Origin: Cellulomonas sp. Leaf395
GTDB taxonomy: Bacteria > Actinomycetota > Actinomycetes > Actinomycetales > Cellulomonadaceae
Reading direction: 5' to 3'
NCBI RefSeq assembly: GCF_001424125.1
Contig: NZ_LMQI01000003.1
Span: 443,654 to 507,653, forward strand
DNA: 64,000 nt
Part shown: positions 24,191 through 31,695 of the stretch, piece after piece
Numbering within the stretch: position 1 is the stretch's first letter
Layout of the letters: each line of letters opens with the position of its first letter
Translations under genes and position numbers: made by a program
Notes under the pieces: model-generated
Database searches by the model: none
Told to the model about the DNA's origin: nothing
Seen by the model: only the letters and a program-made list of their open reading frames with translations

Positions 24191-26413
24191 TCAGCCGTTG
24201 ACGGTGGAGGTCTGCGACCAGTCACCCGCGCCGGCAGAGTTGAGGGCTCTCACCCTGAATGCGTACGACGCGTCCTCGTCGCCGGTGACCTGGGCAAGGA
24301 TGCTGCGCAGGTTGGCGAACTGATCCAGATCCTGCGTGACGAACGTCTGTGGTCTGGCGCTCGCGGACACCGTGGCGATGGTCTGCCACTGCCCGTTCCC
24401 ACCGTCCCACTGGATCTCGTACGACTCCGCCAGGGGGTCGTCGGCAACCCAGTCGACGGTGAACGTGCCCTCGTAGACGACGACCTTCGGCTCGGGGATG
24501 AACGAGCCGCCTACGGACAGCACCTGGCCATTGACGACCACGCTGGCGATCGAGGGCGCCATCGGGACCGCATGCGGTGCAGGAGCATGCATCGCGCCGG
24601 CGTAGGACTCGATCTCCGCCCGCAGCTCTGCCACCAGCGCCGCGTTCGTGGTGCGCCAGACACCGCCGGAGCTCGGTCGGAAGGACCAGTCCAGCTGGGC
24701 GGGCGGATTGGTCGTCATGTTCGGGTTCGTCGTCGTCGATCCCTCGGCCACCGTCACCCCGATGTCGAGCTTCGGGTCGAAGTTGCGCTCCGACGCCTCG
24801 TCCAGGACGTTCGGCTCGAGGCCGAGCGCCGCCTGCCTCAGTGACTGCAGATCCCTGGTGGTGAGGCCCGGCATGTAGTCCGACGGACTCCTCATCTGGT
24901 CGATGTTCGCGGGGAAGTCACCGTGCGTGGCGACCTCCCGCGTCACGATGAATCCAGGTGCGTCACCGAAGAAGTGGTTGAACCCCGCGTTGGCTGTGGG
25001 CGACTCGTCGGGGCCCGCAACGTAGTCGATCGCCTGGTGACCTCGGGCGTGACCCTGCCGGCTCCGGAGGAACGGGAAGTTCACGTTGTCGAAGATGTTG
25101 CCTTCCGCCCAGATCGTGGCGTTGTGTGCGGCTCCGATGCCGTACCCGGTGTGGCGGTCGAGGAGAACGTCGTGGTACGGATGCCCCTGAATGTTGTCGT
25201 AAAGGTTGTTGAACGCGTGGACCCTCCCGTTGCGAACACGAGGAGTCCTTTCATCGGTGCCCTGGAACCAGTTGTGGTGCAAGGTGCCGTAGTGGGCACT
25301 GATGGAGCCGGTGCCACCGCCGACCAGCATCACTTTGCTGCTCCCGGCGTAGTGGTTGTAGGCCACCGTGTAGTTTCGCGCGTTGTTGACGATATCCGTA
25401 GCCCCGTCGCCCTTTGCCTGGTCGGGGTCGGTGTTCGGGATGTTGAGGAACTTGTTCTGTCCGTAGCCGAACGTGTTGTTGTGCACCCACACGTTGGACG
25501 CCCTAACACCGGTGCCACCGCCATGGACCTCGACCGCGTCGTCGAAGAACTGGTCGAACGTCAGATTCTTGAGCTCCACGTTGTGCGCGCCGCCCGTCGA
25601 GATTCCCCAGCCGTAGATCACCGCATCGGGACCGACGCCCTCGAGGGTCACGTTGCCGTTCCCCGCACCGATAGTGAGCTTGCGGTTGTTGTTGAACGCC
25701 CCTGGGGGTACCTGGGCACCCGCCACGTCGGGGGTGGCGGCGACACGGTCGAACGCGCCGACCGTGCCGAGGAACCGGACGATCAGTGGAGTCCGCTGGT
25801 TTGCAGAACCCTCCCTGCCTGTGGCGAACAGATCGGCCGGCATGGTGGAGCTCATGTCCTCGTGCGTCACGTACACGATCTTGGCGGCGGGATCCACGCG
25901 GCCGTCGGGCAGGTAGCCGCCGACTGCACCGTCGAGCGCGAACTCGTGAGTGCCTTCAAAGCTGTTGACGTTCGACGGGACGAAAGCAGCGCCTTCTCGA
26001 GGGAATGCGCGAGTCTCCAGGTCCTTGAAGGTATGGACGACGGTCGACCCGTCGGCGCTGCGGATCTGGATCTCATACCGGCCCCGGGGCAGACCCGGTA
26101 CGTCCGCCCGCCATGTGCCACGGTGATCGTCGACCTCGCGAACCAGTGGACTGTCGACTTCCTCCCAGTCGGCGAGCCAGCCCGCGAGGGGCGTGCCGTC
26201 CCGCCAGTCGTAGGCGCCCGTCGTCCTGACGTAAGCCCGGTACCCGTCGTCACCTGGATTCTCCGTCCAGGTGGCGAACGCGGACTCGAACCAGGTGCCG
26301 CTCTGCTTGGCGCCGTCGGCCGGCAATGCATTCGCCCCCGACGCGAGCGACACCACAACGGTGATCGCCAGCAAGAATGCGGCCAGGGCGTTGGTCCTCT
26401 TTGTCGTCGTCAC
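24191..26413 (-). CDS. Secreted pectate lyase, PL1 family, with C-terminal Fn3-like domain
   Basis: A 740-residue secreted protein. Residues 1-29 form a signal peptide (cleavage after GANA). About 37-135 is a beta-sandwich-like module, then a parallel beta-helix (about 140-560) with PL1 landmarks: FDQFFDDAVEVHGG and NVWVHNNTFG (calcium-binding strands), AYNHYAGSSKVMLVG, LHHNWFQGTDERTPRVRNGRVHAFNN with the catalytic RxPxxR (R389, P391, R394). The last 95 residues are a fibronectin-III-like domain ending DWSQTSTVNG. It cleaves polygalacturonate by beta-elimination outside the cell. GTG 26413 follows GAAGGG. The coding strand is visibly less GC-rich at third positions than neighbours, which may mean recent transfer. 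A LacI-type palindrome lies 125 bases upstream. Confidence 0.92.
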   Translation of the reverse strand: MTTTKRTNALAAFLLAITVVVSLASGANALPADGAKQSGTWFESAFATWTENPGDDGYRAYVRTTGAYDWRDGTPLAGWLADWEEVDSPLVREVDDHRGTWRADVPGLPRGRYEIQIRSADGSTVVHTFKDLETRAFPREGAAFVPSNVNSFEGTHEFALDGAVGGYLPDGRVDPAAKIVYVTHEDMSSTMPADLFATGREGSANQRTPLIVRFLGTVGAFDRVAATPDVAGAQVPPGAFNNNRKLTIGAGNGNVTLEGVGPDAVIYGWGISTGGAHNVELKNLTFDQFFDDAVEVHGGGTGVRASNVWVHNNTFGYGQNKFLNIPNTDPDQAKGDGATDIVNNARNYTVAYNHYAGSSKVMLVGGGTGSISAHYGTLHHNWFQGTDERTPRVRNGRVHAFNNLYDNIQGHPYHDVLLDRHTGYGIGAAHNATIWAEGNIFDNVNFPFLRSRQGHARGHQAIDYVAGPDESPTANAGFNHFFGDAPGFIVTREVATHGDFPANIDQMRSPSDYMPGLTTRDLQSLRQAALGLEPNVLDEASERNFDPKLDIGVTVAEGSTTTNPNMTTNPPAQLDWSFRPSSGGVWRTTNAALVAELRAEIESYAGAMHAPAPHAVPMAPSIASVVVNGQVLSVGGSFIPEPKVVVYEGTFTVDWVADDPLAESYEIQWDGGNGQWQTIATVSASARPQTFVTQDLDQFANLRSILAQVTGDEDASYAFRVRALNSAGAGDWSQTSTVNG

Positions 26414-26537
26414 TATCAGCCCTTCGTGCTGGGGGCAGGCTCCGCTTCATTGCGGTGACCTCATCGTCACGCAATGGACCCATGTGCCAAAGCAGCGTCG
26501 CGGTGGCACACGGTGGGACACGCCTTCACAATGGTCG

Positions 26538-26549
26538 GAAAGCGCTTTC
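26538..26549 (-). promoter_or_regulatory. LacI-type operator palindrome upstream of the pectate lyase
   Basis: GAAAGCGCTTTC is a perfect 12-bp palindrome with the central CG step seen in operators of LacI-family sugar repressors. It lies 125 bases before the pectate lyase start. A second imperfect inverted repeat, GTCAAGG-TCTA-CTTTGAC, is at 26578-26595. The sequences are visible; repression by an unlinked LacI-family protein is inference. Confidence 0.6.
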
Positions 26550-26595
26550 GCAGAAACTAGCGCGACGCCCAGCCAGAGTCAAGGTCTACTTTGAC

Positions 26596-26894
26596 CCCAC
26601 CTACAGATCGCCCGGCGAGCCGCGCAATGAGCTCAGGAGTAGCCGCCCCGTTTGCCTCGACGTCGGACGGCGGGTTCCAGGTGCACGGCTGCAACGAGCT
26701 GTCGACACCAGGGACCTGCGGGCAGAAGAAGGATCGTCCCGATCCGGGCCAGACCATGGCCGTGCAGGTGGACGACGAGCCGCTCGTCGAGGAGCAGTGC
26801 CGCGCGAGCGAACTCGGTGTCGTCGCCCCGGACGGAGCAGCCGGTCGTGCCGAGTCGCGCTCCGTCGGTCCGCCGAGGTCCCGCGGCCCAGGCG
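26596..26894. other. Intergenic region without a supportable gene
   Basis: Between the SulP stop and the pectate lyase control region, reading frames on both strands are short, start badly and show no known motif. The sequence is lower in GC and may be a decayed coding remnant, but no parent family can be named. Confidence 0.4.
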
Positions 26895-28565
26895 CTACGC
26901 GGCCGTCGCGTCGTCGACGAGCGGGTATCCGGCGCGGCGCACGTGGTCACGGGCGTGCGCGACGGCGGCGGGGAGGTCGTCGAACAGGTGCTCGTGGTGG
27001 CGCAGCGCGTCGAGCACGCCGACGGTGCGGAACAGCTCGACGTGCCCGTCGCGCACGCCCTTGATGAGCACGGTGACGTGGCGGGCCTCGAGCTGTTGCA
27101 CGATCTCGCTGAGCACGTGCGCGCCGGTGGCGTCGACGAGCTCGAGCTGTGACATGCGCAGGATGACGACGGTCACCCCGTCGAGCCCCGTGACCTCGTC
27201 GAGCACCCGGTCGGCGGCGGCGAAGAAGAGGGGACCGTCGATGCGGATGATGGCGATCTGCTCGTCGCCGCGCTCGGGAACGCCCGGCACCGGCTCGCGT
27301 GCGACGCCCGCCGCGCGTGCGAGGCCGCGCAGGGCGAACGCGCCCGCGACGACGACGCCGATGCCGACGGCGACGATGAGGTCGACCGAGACGGTGACGA
27401 CGGCCGTGACGACGAACGCGGCGGCGTCGGCGCGGGTCGAGCGCAGGATCGACCGGGCCGTCGCGACGTGCACCATGCGCACGGCCGTCACCATCAGCAC
27501 GCCGGAGAGCGCGGCCAGGGGGATGTGGGCGACCGGGCCGGCGACGACGAGGACCACGGCGAGCAGGACGAGGGCGTGCGCCACCGCCGAGACCCGGGTC
27601 CGCGCGCCGGAGCGGACGTTGACCGCCGTGCGGGCGATCGCCCCGGTGGCCGGCATGCCGCCGAACAGTCCCGCGGCGAGCGATGCCAGACCTTGGCCGA
27701 GCAGCTCGCGGTCGGGGTCGTACGCGCCGGTGTCGGTCAGGGATGCGGCGACCCGTGCGGACAGCAGCGACTCGATGGCCGCCAGCGCTGCGATGGTGAG
27801 CGCCGCGGGCAGGAGCACCTGCATGGTCGCCGGGTCCAGCTGCGGGATCGACGGGGCGGGCAACGTGTGCGGCAGGGCGCCGATCGTCGCGAGCGGGGCG
27901 TGCAGGGCCTGCGCCGCGAGGGTCGCGAGGACGATGCCGACGAGCGATCCGGGGATCCCCGGGCGCCACCGGGGGAGCAGCAGCATGCAGGTGGCCACGA
28001 TCCCCACGGTGGCGAGCGACCACACGAGCGTGGCGGGATCGGCGTGCACCAACGAGGAGAGCGTGGACGCGACGATGGAGGTGTGCGGTCCCGACTGCCC
28101 TCCGGCGCCGGTCAGGGCGGGGACCTGCTGCAGGAAGATGATGACGGCGATCCCGAGCGTGAAGCCCTCGATGACGGGCCACGGGATGAACGACACGGCC
28201 CGGCCCAGCCGGGCGATCCCCGCGACGACGACCATCACCCCGGCGAGGAGCGTCACGAGCGCGATGGCCCCGACCCCGTGCGTCGCGACGATCGGCGCCA
28301 GGACGACGACCATCGCGCCGGTCGGTCCGGAGACCTGGACGTGCGAGCCGCCGAACACGGCGGCGACCACTCCGGCGACGATCGCGGTGATGAGCCCGGC
28401 TTCGGCGCCGGCGCCGGACGCGATGCCGAAACCGAGCGCCAACGGGAGCGCGACGATGCCGACGGTGAGGCCCGCGAGCAGGTCGGTGCGCCACGAGCGC
28501 GGCAGCTCGGCGTAGTCGGAGCGGCCCGGGAGCAGGCGCCGGACGTCCGCCCACAGACCCGTCAT
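26895..28565 (-). CDS. SulP family inorganic anion transporter with STAS domain
   Basis: A 556-residue membrane protein with the SulP N-terminal block (LLAGLTVGIVALPLALGFGIASG), the FGGSHVQVSGPTGAM signature and 10-12 hydrophobic helices to about residue 410, followed by a C-terminal cytosolic STAS domain (about 430-540; ILRMSQLELVDATGAHVLSEIV). Family members carry sulfate, bicarbonate or other anions; which one is not readable here. Its ATG overlaps the stop of the upstream ArsR gene (ATGA), so regulator and transporter form one translationally coupled unit. Confidence 0.9.
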   Translation of the reverse strand: MTGLWADVRRLLPGRSDYAELPRSWRTDLLAGLTVGIVALPLALGFGIASGAGAEAGLITAIVAGVVAAVFGGSHVQVSGPTGAMVVVLAPIVATHGVGAIALVTLLAGVMVVVAGIARLGRAVSFIPWPVIEGFTLGIAVIIFLQQVPALTGAGGQSGPHTSIVASTLSSLVHADPATLVWSLATVGIVATCMLLLPRWRPGIPGSLVGIVLATLAAQALHAPLATIGALPHTLPAPSIPQLDPATMQVLLPAALTIAALAAIESLLSARVAASLTDTGAYDPDRELLGQGLASLAAGLFGGMPATGAIARTAVNVRSGARTRVSAVAHALVLLAVVLVVAGPVAHIPLAALSGVLMVTAVRMVHVATARSILRSTRADAAAFVVTAVVTVSVDLIVAVGIGVVVAGAFALRGLARAAGVAREPVPGVPERGDEQIAIIRIDGPLFFAAADRVLDEVTGLDGVTVVILRMSQLELVDATGAHVLSEIVQQLEARHVTVLIKGVRDGHVELFRTVGVLDALRHHEHLFDDLPAAVAHARDHVRRAGYPLVDDATAA

Positions 28566-28933
28566 CGAGACAGTGCGGGCAGGCCCGCGACGTCGTCGAG
28601 CCTGGCGCCGTCGGTGGTCACGATGTCCACGAGCAGTCGACGGGCGACCGCGAGCAGCTCGGCGACCTCGGGGTGCGCGAGTCGGTAGTGGACGTGGCTC
28701 GCGCGCCGGTCGGACTCGACGAGGCGGTGGCGGCGCAGGACGGCCAGGTGCTGGGACAGGTGGGACGGCTCGAGGCCGGTCTGCGCCTGGAGCTCGGCGA
28801 CGGTGTGCTCCGCGCCGTCGGCGAGCAGCTCGAGAAGGCGGATCCGCAGCGGGTGCGACAGACCCTTGAACAGGCCCGCCTTGACCTCGTAGAGGGGGCG
28901 CTGACTGCGGGAGTACGGCTGACTGTGCGGCAT
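28562..28933 (-). CDS. ArsR-family winged-helix regulator
   Basis: A 123-residue winged-helix repressor: FKGLSHPLRIRLLELLADG, recognition helix LEPSHLSQHLAVLRRHRLVE, wing RRASHVHYRL. It contains no cysteine, so metal sensing of the ArsR/SmtB type is unlikely; a non-metal or redox-independent ligand is expected. The start ATG 28933 sits inside a perfect inverted repeat TGATGA-AA-TCATCA, a likely autoregulatory operator. It is coupled to the SulP transporter gene, as in many actinobacteria where this pair occurs. A longer start (28978) is possible but would place the repeat within the gene. Confidence 0.85.
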   Translation of the reverse strand: MPHSQPYSRSQRPLYEVKAGLFKGLSHPLRIRLLELLADGAEHTVAELQAQTGLEPSHLSQHLAVLRRHRLVESDRRASHVHYRLAHPEVAELLAVARRLLVDIVTTDGARLDDVAGLPALSR

Positions 28934-28946
28934 GATGAAATCATCA
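28933..28946 (-). promoter_or_regulatory. Inverted repeat at the arsR start codon
   Basis: TGATGA (28933-28938), two A, TCATCA (28941-28946): a perfect 6-2-6 repeat overlapping the first base of the arsR start codon on the minus strand. Position and symmetry suit an ArsR dimer blocking its own operon; not tested. Confidence 0.5.
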
Positions 28947-28982
28947 TATCGCGTCGCTGCACGCTTGCCGACGACCATGGGC

Positions 28983-30095
28983 TCACCGCCGCGCTGAGCC
29001 CGCCACCGGTCCGAGTGCGTCTGGCGTGCCCAGGACCTGGCGCTCGGCCCGGGCGACGAAGGGTGACGTCATGGCCCGGACGAGCGCACCGTAGCCGAGG
29101 CGGAAGCGGAGCTCGTCGCCGACCGTGATCGGGTGGTCGCCGACGTCGAGGACCAGGTGGTCGCTGCTCATCCCGAGCACGACCATCCCCGGCGGCGGGA
29201 GGAGGCCGTCGAGATCGACGTCCTGGCGGCCGAGGGCCACGATCGCCTGGCGACGGGATCCCCCGCCGACGCGGGCCGGCGGTTCGCCGTAGGCGGCCTG
29301 CGCCTGGTCTCCCCAGGGACGGGCGGGCTTGTCGGCGATCTCGATGACCTCGCCGACCAGCGCGAAGGCTTTCGTGCTCAGGCCGTCGATCGGCGCGCGA
29401 CGGAGGGGCTCGGTGCCGAGCAGGATCGCCTCGCCGAGGCGCAGCTCGTTGGTGCGATCGAGCCGGGTCGTCGTCAGTGCCCAGTCCAGGTTGGCGGAGT
29501 TGCCGCTGGAGACGACGTCGAGAGCGAGGCGGTGGTGCGCCTCGGTCCGGTCGACGAGCCGGTGCAGCACGCCCATGTTCGCGTCATCGGGCACGACCCC
29601 GTTCTGGCACGCCAGGTTGGCGCCCAGGCCGCGCAGCCGGAGCGACGGCGACTCCAGCACGACCTGGACCGCTGCCGCCACGTCGTCGACGGCGATGCCT
29701 TCGCGCAGGTCGCCGAGCTCGACCATCAGGATCACGTCGTGGCGGAGCCCTGCGTGCGTCGCGGCTGCGTCGAGGGCGGCGATGACGGCGGGTTCGGTGT
29801 TGAGGCTGGCGGTCGCGGTGCGGACCACGTGTGCCGCCTGGCTGAGCATGGGTGAGCGGATCAGGGTGCGCGGCACCGCTCCGTCTACGTCGGTCAGGCG
29901 AGCAAGGTTCTCGACCCGGGAGTCACCCAGGCCGACGGCTCCGCCGCGGAGCATCGCGGCAGCGACCCCGGGCGAGCCGAGGGTCGCTTTGGTGACCCCG
30001 AGGACCCGGACGTCGCGCGCGGCCAACCGGTCCACCAGGACGCGGGTGTTGTGCTCGACCAGATCGAGGTCGATCTCGATCCGTGGGGCGCTCAC
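28983..30095 (-). CDS. Alanine-racemase-fold PLP enzyme, predicted amino-acid racemase (COG3457)
   Basis: A 370-residue fold-type III PLP protein. The N-terminus IEIDLDLVEHNTRVL leads to the PLP lysine in VLGVTKATLG (Lys36); GLGANLACQNG, VVSSGNSANLDWA and ELRLGEAILLGTEPL are family blocks of the ornithine/alanine racemase group (YhfX/Orr-like). It is coupled by an ATGA overlap to the upstream DUF1611 gene, so the two proteins probably serve one pathway. Substrate is not readable; a D/L-amino-acid interconversion is the natural inference. The stop lies 50 bases before the ArsR start. Confidence 0.85.
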   Translation of the reverse strand: MSAPRIEIDLDLVEHNTRVLVDRLAARDVRVLGVTKATLGSPGVAAAMLRGGAVGLGDSRVENLARLTDVDGAVPRTLIRSPMLSQAAHVVRTATASLNTEPAVIAALDAAATHAGLRHDVILMVELGDLREGIAVDDVAAAVQVVLESPSLRLRGLGANLACQNGVVPDDANMGVLHRLVDRTEAHHRLALDVVSSGNSANLDWALTTTRLDRTNELRLGEAILLGTEPLRRAPIDGLSTKAFALVGEVIEIADKPARPWGDQAQAAYGEPPARVGGGSRRQAIVALGRQDVDLDGLLPPPGMVVLGMSSDHLVLDVGDHPITVGDELRFRLGYGALVRAMTSPFVARAERQVLGTPDALGPVAGSARR

Positions 30096-31273
30096 CCACG
30101 GATCGACGTGTGGGGTGCTGCCTTCGGTGCGAGATCGGGGAACGCGCGCAGGACCATGTCGACCAGGTCCTGGCCGGGCCGGGTCAGCGGGTCGGTGACG
30201 GGGAGGCCGAGGTCCTCCCGGTGGTCGTCGATGGACTGGTCGAGCTCGGCAGCGGTCATCGACTCGTGGTTGATGGTCACACCGATCACCCGGGTGTCGG
30301 CGAACGCCTCGATCAGCGCGATCTCGCTGGCCACGGTCGGCATCGGCATCATCGGGAAGTCCCCGAGCACCTGGCGCTTCGGGGCGTGCTGCACGATCAC
30401 GCCCTGGGGGCGGCTGCCGCGGAGGATGTGTCCCGACGTCAGGTAGGCCGGGTGGCTGAGCGAGCCCTGCCCCTCGACGACGATCACGTCGGGGTCCTCG
30501 CCCTCGAACGCGGCGACGACCTGGTGCTCGACCTCGCCGGAGCAGAACTGCGGGACGAGGGCGTCCAGGGCGACGCCGTACTTGCCGCCCTGGATCAGGG
30601 TCGTCTGGCCGGTTCCGACCATGACGGCCTTGATCCCCTGAGCGTTCAGGGCCTGGACCAGCAGCGTCGCCGTGGTCCGCTTGCCGATGGCGCCGTCGGT
30701 ACCCAGCACCGCGATCCGGGGGCAGGTCACGTCGAAGATCCGACCGGAGAACAGGTGCAGGTCCCGCGTGTCCTTCGGGCGGCGCACGTCGGTGATGGTC
30801 ACCCCGGCGAGCAGGGCGGCGGCGACGAACTCGGCGTCGTCGTTGAGGAACTCGTGCAGGCCGTTGATGACGTGCATGCCGCGGGCGATGCCGTCGAGCA
30901 GCACGATCCGCTGCGCTTCGGACAACAGTCCGTCGGCCGGTGCGAGGCCGCAGATCAGGTAGTCAGGGACCGGGCCGGCGTGGGCGACGGCCTCGCTCAG
31001 CGTGGCGACGATGGGGATGCCGTTCGGGGTCCCGTCGAGGAACGTCCCGGCGTCTGCGCCCGCGCACCTGCTGTCGATGACGCTGAGGATCTCGTACTTC
31101 TCCGAGTGCCGGACCAGACCGTTGCCGGTCTTGCCGTCCTGCTCCCCGAACTGGCCTTCGCAGTAGACGACCGCGGTCGTGCCGACCGGGAGGGCGAAGG
31201 GCTCGGCCGGAACGGCCTCGGCGAGCTCCTGCCAGGCGTGCAGCGGCGACGAGCTGTTGGTGAGCGCAGACAT
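30092..31273 (-). CDS. DUF1611 family protein (DgcN-like P-loop protein)
   Basis: A 393-residue protein with an N-terminal Rossmann-like half (to about 170) and a C-terminal P-loop half with GTDGAIGKRT (191-200), VIVVEGQGSLSHPAYL and VIVQHAPKR, the layout of DUF1611/COG3367. A characterised member, DgcN, is an N-acetyltransferase for D-glutamate whose partner is a racemase of another fold; the pairing here with an alanine-racemase-fold enzyme suggests a related D-amino-acid route. ATG 31273 is preceded by AGAGGGACC, which is embedded in a hairpin. Enzymatic function is inferred only from the family and neighbour. Confidence 0.8.
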   Translation of the reverse strand: MSALTNSSSPLHAWQELAEAVPAEPFALPVGTTAVVYCEGQFGEQDGKTGNGLVRHSEKYEILSVIDSRCAGADAGTFLDGTPNGIPIVATLSEAVAHAGPVPDYLICGLAPADGLLSEAQRIVLLDGIARGMHVINGLHEFLNDDAEFVAAALLAGVTITDVRRPKDTRDLHLFSGRIFDVTCPRIAVLGTDGAIGKRTTATLLVQALNAQGIKAVMVGTGQTTLIQGGKYGVALDALVPQFCSGEVEHQVVAAFEGEDPDVIVVEGQGSLSHPAYLTSGHILRGSRPQGVIVQHAPKRQVLGDFPMMPMPTVASEIALIEAFADTRVIGVTINHESMTAAELDQSIDDHREDLGLPVTDPLTRPGQDLVDMVLRAFPDLAPKAAPHTSIRG

Positions 31274-31279
31274 GTGGTC

Positions 31280-31299
31280 CCTCTGAGAAGGCTCAGAGG
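31280..31299 (-). promoter_or_regulatory. Perfect hairpin covering the DUF1611 ribosome-binding site
   Basis: On the minus strand CCTCTGAG-CCTT-CTCAGAGG forms an 8-bp perfect stem ending 6 bases before the ATG. The AGAGG of the 3' arm is the Shine-Dalgarno sequence, so the folded form would hide it. It could also be a protein operator. Confidence 0.5.
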
Positions 31300-31695
31300 A
31301 GGCGACGGGATCGTGGCCGGGCGATGAGCCCAACGGTCAACGAGTGGTCTGCACTGAGTGCCGGCAAGGTTGCCGACAGCCCGAGGGTAGCCGCTCGTCA
31401 CCGACACACGTGCATCGCGGCCGGCGAACGCCGCCTGTGCTTCGATCGACGCACGCCCGAGGACGCCGCCCGCCCTCACCTCAGACGAAGGATGCATCGC
31501 GATGACAGAGACGCTCGTCCTCCCGTTCGGGGCTGCCCCCGTGCCGTCGAGCGACGCTGATGTCGAACGTCGGGTCACGCCTCTGCTGGCGTCGCGCAGC
31601 CAAGCGTCCGAGGTCTCGGCGGTGTCCGTGCCGCGGCTGAGATCGACGGTGCCGACATCGCGTCCCTCCGGCGTCGACGCCACCGGTGTCACGGT
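31300..31695. other. Long leader/intergenic region upstream of the DUF1611 operon
   Basis: About 400 bases between the molybdopterin oxidoreductase stop and the DUF1611 leader hairpin hold no supportable gene. There is an inverted repeat CGGCAA-GG-TTGCCG at 31362-31375. The minus strand from about 31405 to 31341 carries a GACGAG...CGGCAACC...GTGC pattern loosely like SAM-I/SAM-IV riboswitch cores, but the outer stems do not fit well. Confidence 0.35.

Noticed and set aside
26633-26950. Minus-strand frame downstream of the SulP gene
   Set aside because: Its start lies inside the SulP coding end in another frame and no motif or good start context supports it; kept only as an unassigned region.
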